Shown here: piece after piece, positions 48,197-58,149 of the stretch | Position numbering within the stretch: the stretch's first letter is position 1 | Layout of the letters: every line of letters starts with the position of its first letter | NCBI RefSeq assembly: GCF_011682055.1 | Contig: NZ_JAAQOM010000008.1 | Location: forward strand, 124,001 to 188,000 | Direction: 5' to 3' | From: Telluria antibiotica | GTDB taxonomy: Bacteria; Pseudomonadota; Gammaproteobacteria; Burkholderiales; Burkholderiaceae_D | DNA length: 64,000 bases | Notes under the pieces: generated by a model | Told to the model about the DNA's origin: nothing | The model's database searches: none | The model's input: the letters and a program-made list of their open reading frames with translations, nothing else | Program-made: the position numbers and the translations under genes

Positions 48197-49463
48197 AGGG
48201 TTGGGCTCGGTGGAACTGTCCACAAAAACATGGTTGCGCGCAGTGTAAGACACATCTGCTGTAAAACAACAGGTAGTTTTTGTAAACACCTGATTTTTAT
48301 AGTAAAACGCTGCTGCTTGATTTCGATGCAGCAACCTAATTTCCTTACGGATCAATGGCTTGGCTGCATCTCCGCCTACTTGGCCACAATCTTATCCACA
48401 GAATGTGTGTGGAAGTGGTCAAGGTCCGCTGCCTCCAAATTCAGCGTGCATATGTTTTTCTAAAGCAATCAAAGACTTACGTTGGAGTCTCGGGCCTTGC
48501 TCACATTGTTTTCCACAGTTTATGTGAACAGGTGCGGCCCGGCGGCGCCTCCAGCTCGCCGCCCACGCCGGCGGGCGCGCCGCCTAAAAATTCCGCACGG
48601 AAAAAATCTCGTTTAAATTCAAATGGTTTGGGTGCGATCAAGGCCCTTGCTCACAATCTTTTCCACAAAATATGTGAAGAATACCGACATCGGTCCAAGG
48701 CCGGCGATACGGCCCTGGCAGGCCACTTGCGAGACAGCGGCTGCGTCGCCGAAGACGCGACTATACCGCAGCCCCCGCCGACGCCGCGCCACGCGGCCGT
48801 TTCGGGCGGCACCTTGTGCACAAGCCCTGTTTGCCTAAAAAATGGGCTTGAATACAAATCATGAGTCAAATCAACGGGTTGGGCTCGAAATGGTGCGCTT
48901 GCTCACACCGTTTTCCACAGTTTGTGTGAAAAGTCGGTGATCAGCGTGGGGCGCCGGCGCACGCGTGGATAAGTCGCGCCTGCTTAAAAATAGGGCGGTG
49001 ACATGTTTATCTTATAAATCAACTGTTTAGGTATCGGTTCGTGCGCTTGCGCACAATTTTGTCCACAAAAATTGTGCAGAACGCACGTGCGGGAACTCGG
49101 CTGTAGTCGCACTCCAGGCTGCCTATTTTTTGACCTTGAAAATTTCCATGAGAAAAATCAACGACTTACCGACGGGAAACCTGATTTCGCACAAATTTAT
49201 CCACAGAAATTGTGGGCAACTACACGGCCGGTTTTCGGTCATTGATGGAAGAAATTGCCTCCCGGAAATCGATAGCCTATGTGCCGCGTTTTTACGCACG
49301 GAAAAATATCCTTTAAGAATCAATACACTTACGTGCCAAAGGCCGTCTTGCGCACACTTTTATCCACAGAAAGTGTGCAGAACTCTACTTGCCGCAATCC
49401 GGGCAACACGTTACATTGCGCAACTGACTTGTGCATCGTTTCTTATCCATCCAGGAGTCCCAT
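48197..49463. repeat. Array of seven palindromic units centred on DnaA-box-like 9-mers
   Basis: 1,267 bp without a gene. Seven same-direction units have a 9-mer in the centre of an inverted repeat: TTATCCACA 48392-48400; TTTTCCACA 48509-48517, 48659-48667 and 48911-48919; TTGTCCACA 49059-49067; TTATCCACA 49197-49205 and 49360-49368. Six of seven fit the DnaA-box consensus TTWTNCACA. Steps are 117, 150, 252, 148, 138 and 163 bp. Arms vary but remain complementary (TCACAT/ATGTGA, TCACAC/GTGTGA, GCACAATTTT/AAAATTGTGC, GCACACTTT/AAAGTGTGC). Most units begin with an AT-rich GCCTAAAAAT-like word and AAATCAA about 30-35 bp before the palindrome. Extra related words: CTTATCCACG on the minus strand near 48967, CTTGTGCACAAG at 48813-48824, TGTCCACAAAAA at 48217. 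Role unknown. Confidence 0.85.
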
Positions 49464-50069
49464 TTGCTCGCCATTCTCCAAGCCGCCGGCTGGCCCATCT
49501 GGCTGTTGCTGATCGCCTCGATCATTGCCCTGGCCCTGATCATCGAACGCCTGATCTACCTGCGCCGCGAAAAGATCCTCCCGCGCCAGCTGCTCGATGA
49601 AGTGATCCAGGTCTATCGTAGCGGCAAGGTCACACCGGACATCATCGACAAGCTGCAGACGAATTCCCCGCTCGGCGCCGTGCTGGCCGCCGCGCTGCGC
49701 AACGTCGACGCGCCGCGCGACGTGATGAAGGAATCGATCGAGGAAGCGGGCAGGGGTGTCGCCCACGTGCTGGAGCGCTTCCTGACGACCTTGGGCACGA
49801 TCGCGTCGCTGGCGCCGCTGATGGGCCTGTTCGGCACCGTCGTCGGCATGATCGAGATCTTCGGCGCGCAGAACGCGACCGGCACGAACCCCGCGCAACT
49901 GGCGCACGGCATTTCCGTGGCGCTGTACAACACCGGTTTCGGCCTCGCGATCGCCATGCCGGCCCTCGTGTTCTACCGCCACTTCCGCGCGCTCGTCGAC
50001 AGCTTCATCATCGACATGGAGCTGCAGGCCGTGAAATTCGTCGACGTCGTCCACGGTGCCCGCAAATGA
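49464..50069 (+). CDS. exbB: ExbB / TolQ-family proton channel protein
   Basis: 201 aa from a TTG at 49464 with AGGAG seven bases upstream, giving LLAILQAAGWPIWLLLIASI as in relatives. A GTG at 49431 would add eleven residues without a ribosome site. Three helices: residues 10-30, then TTLGTIASLAPLMGLFGTVV and SVALYNTGFGLAIAMPALVF. MGLFGTVVGMIEIFGAQN is the MotA/ExbB signature. With ExbD it converts proton-motive force for TonB, serving receptors like the BtuB in this window. It overlaps exbD by ATGA. Confidence 0.92.
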   Translation: MLAILQAAGWPIWLLLIASIIALALIIERLIYLRREKILPRQLLDEVIQVYRSGKVTPDIIDKLQTNSPLGAVLAAALRNVDAPRDVMKESIEEAGRGVAHVLERFLTTLGTIASLAPLMGLFGTVVGMIEIFGAQNATGTNPAQLAHGISVALYNTGFGLAIAMPALVFYRHFRALVDSFIIDMELQAVKFVDVVHGARK

Positions 50070-50521
50070 TCGACTTCCGCCGCGGCCGCAAACGCGAGGA
50101 TCCGGAAATCAACCTGATCCCGTTCATCGACGTGCTGCTGGTCGTGCTGATCTTCCTCATGGTGACGACGACGTACAGCAAGTTCACGGAACTGCAGATC
50201 ACCCTGCCGACCGCGGATGCCGAGAAGGCCGTCGAGAAGCCGTTCGAGATCAACGTCACCGTCGACGCCAAGGGTAACTACACGGTGAACAACGTGCCCG
50301 TCGCATTCCACGGCGTGGCGAGCCTTGCCGACGACCTCAAGCGCGCGGCCAGCACGGGGCCGGACGGCCAGCCGCTGGCGACGCCCGTGAAGGAACCCGT
50401 GATCATCGTCAACGCCGACCAGTTCGCGATGCACCAGATGGTGATCAACGTGCTGGAAGCGGCGCGCATGGCCGGCTACGACAAGCTGACCTTCGCCGCG
50501 CAGACGGGCGGCCAGAAGTAA
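50066..50521 (+). CDS. exbD: ExbD / TolR-family protein
   Basis: 151 aa. One helix INLIPFIDVLLVVLIFLMVT with the proton-relay Asp in IPFIDVLL near residue 22. The periplasmic domain follows (ITLPTADAEKAVEKPFEINV, VDAKGNYTVNNVPV). It partners ExbB and TonB; no tonB is adjacent. The genes after it are lipid A genes, as in many betaproteobacteria (exbB-exbD-lpxK-kdsB). Confidence 0.93.
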   Translation: MIDFRRGRKREDPEINLIPFIDVLLVVLIFLMVTTTYSKFTELQITLPTADAEKAVEKPFEINVTVDAKGNYTVNNVPVAFHGVASLADDLKRAASTGPDGQPLATPVKEPVIIVNADQFAMHQMVINVLEAARMAGYDKLTFAAQTGGQK

Positions 50522-50569
50522 CCATCCGCCGTCCGCGCCCGCGCGCGGACGGCGTTCCCGACCCAGACC

Positions 50570-51598
50570 GTGGCATCTTCCCTCGAATCGACCCTCACCC
50601 GCGCCTGGCTCGAGCGCGGGCCGCTGGCCGTGGCCCTGTGGCCGCTGTCCCTCTTGTTCCGCCTGCTCGCGGCGCTGCGCGTCGCGCTGTACCGCGCCGG
50701 CATCCTGAAGGCGGAACGGCTGCCCGTGCCCGTCGTCGTCGTCGGCAATATCTTCATCGGCGGCACCGGCAAGACGCCGCTGACGATCTGGCTCGCGCAG
50801 CAGTTGCGGGCGGCCGGCATGCGGCCCGGCGTGATCTCGCGCGGCCACGGTGGCGCCGGAGACGCGCCGCGCGAAGTGGTGCCGACGTCGCGCGCGCAGG
50901 ACGTCGGCGACGAGCCCCTGCTGATCGCCTCGCGTGCCGGCTGTCCCGTCGTCGTCGGCCGCAAGCGCGCCGCGGCCGGGCGCCGCCTGCTCGAGCTGCA
51001 TCCGGACGTCGACGTCCTGATCACGGACGACGGCCTGCAGCACTACGCGCTCGCGCGCGACGTCGAGATCGTCCTGTTCGACGGCCGCGGCACGGGCAAT
51101 GGCTGGACCTTGCCGGCCGGCCCGCTGCGCGAGGCGCCGTCGCGCCGGCGCGATTTCACCGTCGTCAACGCGCCCGGGATCGGCCCCGCGCTCGCCGCCG
51201 CCGTGGGCGGGGCGCCATGGCAGATGCGTCTCGCGGGCGACTGTGCGGAGCGCCTGATGGATGCGGGCGAACGCGTACCCTTGTCTGCGCTGCGCGGCAA
51301 ACGCGTGCTGGCGGCGGCCGGCATCGGCAATCCTGGACGCTTCTTCGCCATGCTGCGCGGGGCCGGCCTCGAGGTCGCGGAGCTGCCGCTGCCCGACCAC
51401 CACGACTTCCGCGACGACCCGTTCCGCGCCGTGGATGCCGACGTCATCCTGGTTACGGAGAAGGATGCAGTAAAATGTCGGCAACTTGAACACATCAACA
51501 ACGACCCGCGGCTGTGGGTCGTGCCCGTCGGCGCGCAGATCGATGCCGCGCTGGCCGCCCAAATCGTGGAGAAATGTCGTGGACGCCCGACTGCTTGA
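50570..51598 (+). CDS. lpxK: Tetraacyldisaccharide 4'-kinase
   Basis: 342-aa inner-membrane lipid A kinase. GTG start at 50570. N-terminal hydrophobic segment [21 protein letters not shown]-loop [20 protein letters not shown] (near residue 60), then GVISRGHGG and the catalytic-loop region [40 protein letters not shown] and VTEKDAVKC complete it. It catalyses the sixth step of lipid A synthesis. Its last 20 bases overlap the next small gene. Confidence 0.95.
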   Translation: MASSLESTLTRAWLERGPLAVALWPLSLLFRLLAALRVALYRAGILKAERLPVPVVVVGNIFIGGTGKTPLTIWLAQQLRAAGMRPGVISRGHGGAGDAPREVVPTSRAQDVGDEPLLIASRAGCPVVVGRKRAAAGRRLLELHPDVDVLITDDGLQHYALARDVEIVLFDGRGTGNGWTLPAGPLREAPSRRRDFTVVNAPGIGPALAAAVGGAPWQMRLAGDCAERLMDAGERVPLSALRGKRVLAAAGIGNPGRFFAMLRGAGLEVAELPLPDHHDFRDDPFRAVDADVILVTEKDAVKCRQLEHINNDPRLWVVPVGAQIDAALAAQIVEKCRGRPTA

Positions 51599-51752
51599 TA
51601 TCCTGGTCTGCCCTCTGTGCAAAGGACCGCTCGACTATGACAAGAAAGCGCAGGAACTGATTTGCCGCCCGGACCGCCTCGCGTATCCGATCCGCGACGG
51701 CATCCCGATCATGTGGGCCGAAGAGGCGCGCAAGGTCGAGCCGACGATCTGA
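51579..51752 (+). CDS. ycaR: Trm112 family protein (YcaR-like)
   Basis: 57 aa. GTG start at 51579 with GGAG before it: [20 protein letters not shown], then [20 protein letters not shown] and MWAEEARKV. This is the UPF0434/Trm112 pattern, here with Cys in CPLC and in LIC. It overlaps lpxK and precedes kdsB by four bases, the conserved lpxK-ycaR-kdsB order. Confidence 0.93.
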   Translation: MDARLLDILVCPLCKGPLDYDKKAQELICRPDRLAYPIRDGIPIMWAEEARKVEPTI

Positions 51753-51756
51753 TCCG

Positions 51757-52509
51757 ATGAGCTTCGTCGTCATCATCCCGGCGCGTCTCGCGTCGACAAG
51801 GCTGCCGAACAAGCCGCTCGCGGACCTGGGCGGCAAGCCGATGGTCGTGCGGGTGGCCGAGCGTGCGCAGCTGTCGGGCGCGGCGCGGATCATCGTCGCC
51901 ACCGACCACGCCGACATCGCCGCCGCCTGTGCCGCGCATGGCGTGGAAGCGTGCATGACGCGCGCCGACCACCCGTCCGGCACCGATCGCATCGCCGAAG
52001 TGGCGCACACGCTGGGCCTGGCGCCGGATGCCGTCGTCGTCAACCTGCAGGGCGACGAGCCGCTGATCGACCCCGCGCTTCTGGCCGCTTGCGCCGCGCG
52101 CATTTCGGCCGGCGTGCCGATGGCCACGTGCGCCCATCCGCTCTTGAGCGTGGACGATGCCTTCAACCCGAACGTGGTGAAGGTCGTGCTGGACAAGCTT
52201 GGACGCGCCCTGTACTTTTCGCGCGCGACGATCCCGTGGCACCGCGACGGCTTCGCTGCCGATCGCGGGCAACTGCCTGCAGGCTATGTCCCGTTGCGCC
52301 ACATCGGCCTGTACGCATACAGCAACGCATTCCTGCAACGGTATCCGCAACTGGAAGCATCGCCGCTGGAGTCGATCGAAGCGCTGGAACAATTGCGCGT
52401 GTTGTGGCACGGCGTGCCGATCGCCGTGCACGTGACGGCGGAGGCGCCGCACGCCGGGGTCGATACGCCAGCCGACCTCGAGCGCGTGAGACTTTTCTAT
52501 ACATCTTGA
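51757..52509 (+). CDS. kdsB: 3-deoxy-manno-octulosonate (Kdo) cytidylyltransferase
   Basis: 250-aa enzyme making CMP-Kdo for the lipopolysaccharide inner core. [20 protein letters not shown] opens it with the nucleotide-binding Arg/Lys. [13 protein letters not shown] holds the Mg-binding Asp. [12 protein letters not shown] and [20 protein letters not shown] follow, and the end is ETFLYxx-like. A hairpin TCAAACG...CGTTTGA lies just downstream (52546-52590), with no clear T-run. Confidence 0.95.
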   Translation: MSFVVIIPARLASTRLPNKPLADLGGKPMVVRVAERAQLSGAARIIVATDHADIAAACAAHGVEACMTRADHPSGTDRIAEVAHTLGLAPDAVVVNLQGDEPLIDPALLAACAARISAGVPMATCAHPLLSVDDAFNPNVVKVVLDKLGRALYFSRATIPWHRDGFAADRGQLPAGYVPLRHIGLYAYSNAFLQRYPQLEASPLESIEALEQLRVLWHGVPIAVHVTAEAPHAGVDTPADLERVRLFYTS

Positions 52510-52689
52510 TCTCGTTGGAAACTACGCTTCAGGCTGCTTGCGCCATGTCAAACGGCTGAGAGATCGCCGGCCGCGAGTGGCGTTTGATGCTGCTTTTGTG
52601 GTAAGTTTCGTATGAGTAGCTAGATATGCATCATGCAGTTGTTTGTGCCCAGCAATAACTGCCGTAAAAAAATTATTAGATACCTTTAG

Positions 52690-53355
<666 letters not shown>

Positions 53356-53360
53356 GCATT

Positions 53361-53388
53361 CGAGGACGGCAGCGCCGTCCTTTTTTTG
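53361..53388 (+). terminator. Terminator of adk
   Basis: Stem AGGACGGC / GCCGTCCT, loop AGC, then seven T. It starts six bases after the adk stop. Confidence 0.92.
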
Positions 53389-53539
53389 GCTCCGGATGAC
53401 CAGCGCCATCCGTCCAGGTTTTTAGATCAAGGTTTTGTCGCACATTGGGTGCGGCGAATGCAGCAAGGCAGGCCGTTCGCAGCGTATCGCACGCGGCTTT
53501 TCGACTCTGTGATGTTGATCGAGGAACGAGGGGGACGAC

Positions 53540-55678
53540 ATGGCATCCGGGCAGCTCATCTTCGCCGTCGCGTGCGGCGTTATCGCGGTATGTTACGGCT
53601 TGTGGTCACGCAGTTGGGTCCTGAGCCAGGATCCCGGCAACGGCCGCATGCAGGAAATCTCGCTGGCCATCCAGCAGGGGGCGTCGGCCTACCTGGCGCG
53701 CCAGTACCGCACCATCGGCATCGTCGGCCTCGTGCTGCTCGTCGCCATCTTCTTCCTGCTCGGCGCGGCCACCGCGTGCGGCTTCCTCGCCGGCGCGCTG
53801 CTGTCCGGCGCCTGCGGCTTCATCGGCATGAACGTCTCCGTGCGCGCGAACGTGCGCACGGCGCAGGCGGCCGCGACGAGCCTCGACGCCGCGCTGAACG
53901 TCGCCTTCCGCGGCGGGGCCATCACGGGCATGCTCGTCGTGGGCCTTGGCCTCTTGGGCGTCGCACTGTTCTACTGGTTCCTCATCCTGCGCGCCGACCC
54001 GGCGCTGTCCATGCATGACGTGATCCAGCCCCTCGTGGGCCTCGCGTTCGGCGCGTCGCTGATCTCGATCTTCGCGCGCCTGGGCGGCGGCATCTTCACG
54101 AAAGGCGCGGACGTCGGCGCCGACCTCGTCGGCAAGGTGGAGGCCGGCATTCCCGAGGACGATCCGCGCAATCCCGCCGTCATCGCCGACAACGTGGGCG
54201 ACAACGTGGGCGACTGCGCCGGCATGGCGGCCGACCTGTTCGAGACCTATGTCGTCACGCTCGTTGCCACGATGCTGCTGGGCGCGCTGATGCTGCCCGG
54301 GATGGGCGGCACGGGCACGGCGTATCCGCTGCTGCTGGGGGGCGTGTCGATCATCGCGTCCATCGTCGGCTGCTCCCTCGTGAAGAACCATCCGGGCCAC
54401 AAGATCATGTACGCGCTGTACACGGGCCTGTGGTGGTCGGCGGCGCTGTCGCTGATCGGCTTTGCCGTCGTCACGTGGCTCGTGTGGCCCGACCCCGCCA
54501 TGCGCTGGCGCATGCTGGGCTGCGCCACGGTCGGCATCGCGCTGACGGGCCTGATGGTCTACATCACGGAGTACTACACGGCGACGGAATTCAGCCCCGT
54601 GCGCCACATCGCCGAAGCGTCGACGACGGGGCACGGCACGAACATCATCGCGGGCCTGGGCGTGTCGATGAAGTCGACCGCATACCCGGTGCTCGTCGTG
54701 TGCGCCGCGATCCTCATCGCGTTCCAGCTGGGCGGCCTGTACGGCATCGCCATCGCGGCGACGTCGATGCTGTCGATGGCCGGCATCATCGTCGCGCTCG
54801 ACGCCTACGGCCCCATCACCGACAACGCGGGCGGCATCGCCGAGATGAGCGGCATGCCCGACCAGGTGCGCGCCGTCACCGACCCGCTGGACGCCGTCGG
54901 CAACACGACGAAGGCCGTCACGAAAGGCTATGCGATCGGTTCGGCGGGCCTGGCCGCCCTCGTGCTGTTCGCCGACTACACGCACGCGCTGGAAGCGCAT
55001 GGCACGCGCCTCGCGTTCGACCTGTCGAACCCGATGGTGATCGTGGGCCTGTTCATCGGCGGCCTCGTGCCCTATCTGTTCGGGGCGCTGGCGATGGAAG
55101 CAGTGGGGCGCGCCGCGGGCGCCGTCGTGATCGAGGTCCGGCGCCAGTTCCGCGACATCGTCGGCATCATGGCGGGTACCGGCAAGCCGGAATACGACAA
55201 GGCCGTCGACATGCTCACCGCATCCGCCATCCGCGAGATGGTGCTGCCGTCGCTGCTCCCCGTGATCGTGCCCATCCTCGTCGGCATGCTGCTGGGGCCG
55301 GCGGCGCTGGGCGGCATGCTGATGGGGACGATCGTCACCGGGCTGTTCGTCGCGATCTCGATGACCACCGGGGGCGGCGCCTGGGACAACGCCAAGAAAT
55401 ATATCGAAGACAATCACTACGGTGGCAAGGGTTCCGACGCGCACAAGGCCGCCGTCACGGGCGACACGGTGGGCGACCCGTACAAGGACACGGCGGGGCC
55501 GGCCGTGAATCCGCTCATCAAGATCATCAACATCGTCGCACTGCTGCTCGTGCCGCTGCTGCCGGCCGGAGGCTGGCTCGCCGTGTCGGCGCCGGAAGCG
55601 TTGTACGCGAAGCCGGCGGCCACGGCGCACGCGGAAGTGAAGATACCGGTGCCCGTGCAGGCGCCCGTGCGGCGCTGA
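53540..55678 (+). CDS. hppA: Membrane-bound proton-translocating pyrophosphatase, K+-independent type
   Basis: 712 aa, about 15-16 transmembrane helices. It couples pyrophosphate hydrolysis to proton pumping at the inner membrane. [20 protein letters not shown] is the pyrophosphate signature, with [20 protein letters not shown] after it. [20 protein letters not shown] and [20 protein letters not shown] form the other acidic half-sites. [16 protein letters not shown] has Lys where K+-dependent enzymes have Ala, the K+-independent mark. A short N-terminal ATG context follows GAGGGGGACGAC. Confidence 0.95.
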   Translation: MASGQLIFAVACGVIAVCYGLWSRSWVLSQDPGNGRMQEISLAIQQGASAYLARQYRTIGIVGLVLLVAIFFLLGAATACGFLAGALLSGACGFIGMNVSVRANVRTAQAAATSLDAALNVAFRGGAITGMLVVGLGLLGVALFYWFLILRADPALSMHDVIQPLVGLAFGASLISIFARLGGGIFTKGADVGADLVGKVEAGIPEDDPRNPAVIADNVGDNVGDCAGMAADLFETYVVTLVATMLLGALMLPGMGGTGTAYPLLLGGVSIIASIVGCSLVKNHPGHKIMYALYTGLWWSAALSLIGFAVVTWLVWPDPAMRWRMLGCATVGIALTGLMVYITEYYTATEFSPVRHIAEASTTGHGTNIIAGLGVSMKSTAYPVLVVCAAILIAFQLGGLYGIAIAATSMLSMAGIIVALDAYGPITDNAGGIAEMSGMPDQVRAVTDPLDAVGNTTKAVTKGYAIGSAGLAALVLFADYTHALEAHGTRLAFDLSNPMVIVGLFIGGLVPYLFGALAMEAVGRAAGAVVIEVRRQFRDIVGIMAGTGKPEYDKAVDMLTASAIREMVLPSLLPVIVPILVGMLLGPAALGGMLMGTIVTGLFVAISMTTGGGAWDNAKKYIEDNHYGGKGSDAHKAAVTGDTVGDPYKDTAGPAVNPLIKIINIVALLLVPLLPAGGWLAVSAPEALYAKPAATAHAEVKIPVPVQAPVRR

Positions 55679-55718
55679 CGGCTTGAGGGCTGGGACGGTG
55701 CGTCCCGGCCTGCGCGCG

Positions 55719-56243
55719 TCAGCGTCCGAGCGCCTCGCTGAACGCGCGCTCGAGCGACGTGCGGTCCGAGTCGCCCCGGTAGCGCACGCCGTTGATGTAA
55801 AAGGTCGGCGTGCCGCTGGCGCCGTCGTGGTGCGCACGTTCCGCGTCCGCCTGTACGCGCGCGTGGTGGCGGCGTTCGCTCACGTCGGCGCGGAAGCGGT
55901 CGATGTCGAGGTCCAGGCTTTCCGCGAGCAGGGCCAGGTCCTGTTCGTTCGCGATCTGGCGCTGCCGGTCGTACAGCAAATCGTGCATCTGCCAGAACCG
56001 GTCCTGGCCAGCGGCGGCCTCGGCCGCTTCCGACGCCAGCTCGGCCAGCGGGTGCAGGTGCGCCAGGGGCAGGTGGCGGTAGACCAGGCGGATGCCGCCG
56101 AAGCGCGCGTCCAGGCCACGCAGGACGGCGTGGGCACGGGCGCTGTACGGGCACTGGAAGTCCGCGTATTCGATCACCGTCAGCGCGGCGTCCGCCGGGC
56201 CGCGCACGTGCTCGTCGTTGCCGATTTCGTCAACTCTTTGCAT
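55719..56243 (-). CDS. DsbA-family (thioredoxin-like) protein with CPYS active site
   Basis: 174 aa. Start chosen at MQRVDEIGNDEHVRGPADAA because GAGGAGGGA stands just before it; a start seven codons upstream (56264) is less well placed. No signal peptide, so probably cytoplasmic. VIEYADFQCPYSARAHAVLR is the DSBA/FrnE-type active site with Ser in place of the second Cys. The cis-Pro loop is GASGTPTFYINGVRYRG. Loss of the resolving Cys rules out a normal dithiol cycle and suggests a monothiol (glutathione-linked or peroxide-related) role. Convergent with hppA. Confidence 0.83.
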   Translation of the reverse strand: MQRVDEIGNDEHVRGPADAALTVIEYADFQCPYSARAHAVLRGLDARFGGIRLVYRHLPLAHLHPLAELASEAAEAAAGQDRFWQMHDLLYDRQRQIANEQDLALLAESLDLDIDRFRADVSERRHHARVQADAERAHHDGASGTPTFYINGVRYRGDSDRTSLERAFSEALGR

Positions 56244-56450
56244 TGATCCCTCCTCGTCGGTCATGGGCGCGATGATCGCACGGCGCGTGGAATCATGTAG
56301 TAAATTTTCACCCGGCAAGAAGATAGGTGTAAAAACAAAACAGTTAGCGACGCGATCGGCTCCGTTAGGGTACAGTAGCGCCATCAGCGATTTGTTTCTG
56401 AAATGATTGGAAACGGAACGCGCCAGCTTACTAACCAAATGGAGAAAACC

Positions 56451-56648
56451 ATGACGAGCAATCTCGGAAGACAAGGCGTTGCCGACGCCCCAGTCCTCGA
56501 CCCGACCGACGCCCCGCGCCAGGACAGTATGCAGCAGGCCGACGGCGCCGAACGCGCCGAACTGCAGCGCGCCCTGCTGGTGTACGGCATGGCCGGCGCA
56601 CTCGGCGCCGAGCAGGCACGCAGCGCCGTGACCGAACCGCGCGGCTGA
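56451..56648 (+). CDS. Small hypothetical protein
   Basis: 65 aa, ATG preceded by GGAGAAAACC (GGAG eight bases upstream). MTSNLGRQGVADAPVLDPTD, then acidic/Ala-rich APRQDSMQQADGAERAELQR and ALLVYGMAGALGAEQARSAV. No known domain; predicted mostly helical and soluble. The strong ribosome site, GC-biased third positions and a terminator 20 bp after the stop argue that it is real. The upstream 200 bp are AT-rich and fit a promoter. Confidence 0.6.
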   Translation: MTSNLGRQGVADAPVLDPTDAPRQDSMQQADGAERAELQRALLVYGMAGALGAEQARSAVTEPRG

Positions 56649-56668
56649 CGGCATCGCGTCAACGACAC

Positions 56669-56695
56669 GAACGGGACCTGCGGGTCCCGTTTTTC
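56669..56695 (+). terminator. Terminator of the small ORF at 56.5 kb
   Basis: Stem ACGGGACC / GGTCCCGT, loop TGCG, then T-run. It lies between the small gene and the convergent CoA-hydrolase gene. Confidence 0.88.
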
Positions 56696-56697
56696 AT

Positions 56698-57996
56698 TCA
56701 AAAGACGCACATGCGGTCGGCTTCTTCTCGCAGCCACGGCCGGAAGTCCGGATGCGCGATGGCGATCAATTCCCGCGCGCGCTGCTTGGCCGACTTGCCG
56801 CGCAACTGGGCGACGCCCCATTCCGTGACGACGTAGTTGACGTCGTTCTTGCTCGTCGTCGCGTGCGTACCGGGAGACAACGTCGGCACGATGCGCGAGA
56901 CCGTGCCGTCCTTCGCCGTCGACGGCAACACGATGAACGACTTGCCGCCGCGCGAACGGTTCGCGGCGCGCACGAAATCGACCTGGCCGCCCGTACCGGA
57001 ATACGGCAGGTGGCCGATGCTTTCGCTGCCGCACTGGCCGAGCAGGTCGACTTGCAGGCTCGCGTTGATCGACACGAGCTTGTCGTTCTGTCCCGCGATG
57101 TACGGGTCGTTCGTGAAGTTCGACGGATGCATCTCCAGCATCGGGTTGTGGTGCATGAAGTCGTACAGGCGGCGCGAGCCGAGCGCGAACGTCGCCACCA
57201 TCTTCCCCGGCATCAGCGTCTTGCGGCGGTTCGTGACGGCGCCCGACTCCACGAGCGTCAGGATGCCGTCGCCGATCATCTCCGTGTGGATGCCGAGGTC
57301 GCGCTTGTCCGTCAGTTGCATGACGACGGCGTCCGGGATGCCGCCGTAGCCGATCTGCAGGGTGGACCCGTCCTCGATGTGCTCGGCCACGAGGCGGCCG
57401 ATCGCTTCCTGCACGGGCCCGATGCGGGGCAGGCCCACCTCCATGATCGGGTCTTCGCTTTCGACGAGCGCCGTCACCTGCGAGATGTGCACATGGCACT
57501 GGCCATGCGTGAACGGGACGTGCGGATTCACTTCGAGCACGACGGCGCGCGCCTTCGCCACGGCCGCCATCGTGTAGTCGGTGCCGAGGCTCAGCGCGAA
57601 ATGGCCGGACGCGCACATCGGCGAGGCCAACGAAAACAGCACGTCGGACGGCATCAGGCCCCGTTCGATCAAGGTGGGGATCTCGGAGAAATAATTCGGG
57701 ATGAAATCGCACCAGCCGCCCTGGCCGCCGCTGCGCGACGCGCCGCCGAAGAACAGCGCGGCATGGCGCACGTGCGGACGGCATTCGGGTGCGAAATAGC
57801 CGAACTTGCGCATGGCGAGGATTTGCGCGACCTGGACATCCGTGAAGCTGCGGCATTCGTCCGATAGCGCGTGCAGCAAGGCGGGCGGTTCGCCGACGCC
57901 CGTCGGGACGATGATCATGTCGCCGTCGCGCACGTGGTCGAGGGCATCGAAGGCGCTGCCGCGCCGGGCGCGGTACATCTCCTGCATCGTCTGCAT
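56698..57996 (-). CDS. Acetyl-CoA hydrolase / 4-hydroxybutyrate CoA-transferase family protein
   Basis: 432 aa. ATG at 57996 after AGGAGACCACC. GDMIIVPTGVGEPPALLHAL opens it, then FFGGASRSGGQGGWCDFIPN, and VNPHVPFTHGQCHVHISQV. GYGGIPDAVVMQLTDKRDLG is the nucleotide/CoA site. INASLQVDLLGQCGSESIGH contains the expected catalytic Glu, followed by PYSGTGGQVDFVRAA. Class I CoA-transferases of this family move CoA between acyl acids, or hydrolyse acetyl-CoA; which one cannot be read. The neighbouring HSD10-like gene suggests acyl-CoA metabolism. Confidence 0.87.
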   Translation of the reverse strand: MQTMQEMYRARRGSAFDALDHVRDGDMIIVPTGVGEPPALLHALSDECRSFTDVQVAQILAMRKFGYFAPECRPHVRHAALFFGGASRSGGQGGWCDFIPNYFSEIPTLIERGLMPSDVLFSLASPMCASGHFALSLGTDYTMAAVAKARAVVLEVNPHVPFTHGQCHVHISQVTALVESEDPIMEVGLPRIGPVQEAIGRLVAEHIEDGSTLQIGYGGIPDAVVMQLTDKRDLGIHTEMIGDGILTLVESGAVTNRRKTLMPGKMVATFALGSRRLYDFMHHNPMLEMHPSNFTNDPYIAGQNDKLVSINASLQVDLLGQCGSESIGHLPYSGTGGQVDFVRAANRSRGGKSFIVLPSTAKDGTVSRIVPTLSPGTHATTSKNDVNYVVTEWGVAQLRGKSAKQRARELIAIAHPDFRPWLREEADRMCVF

Positions 57997-58149
57997 GGTG
58001 GTCTCCTGTATCGTTTTTGTTTGAAGTTTGTTTGAACTTCGTGCGCCGTGGCAGATTACCAGCGTGGCGGAGGAAACTGACGGGCACCTGACGCGCGCCG
58101 GCGCGCCGGCGCGCGGCCGATAATGGGCCGACAAGCGACGAGGTGAACC

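Noticed and set aside
48355..49420. Short frames within the xseA-exbB gap
   Set aside because: They cross the palindromic units, lack ribosome sites, and do not share codon bias with real genes; the repeat explains the sequence.
48197..49463. Calling the DnaA-box array oriC
   Set aside because: No dnaA, dnaN, gyrB or rpmH neighbourhood is present and skew cannot be measured from one window; kept as an open finding instead.
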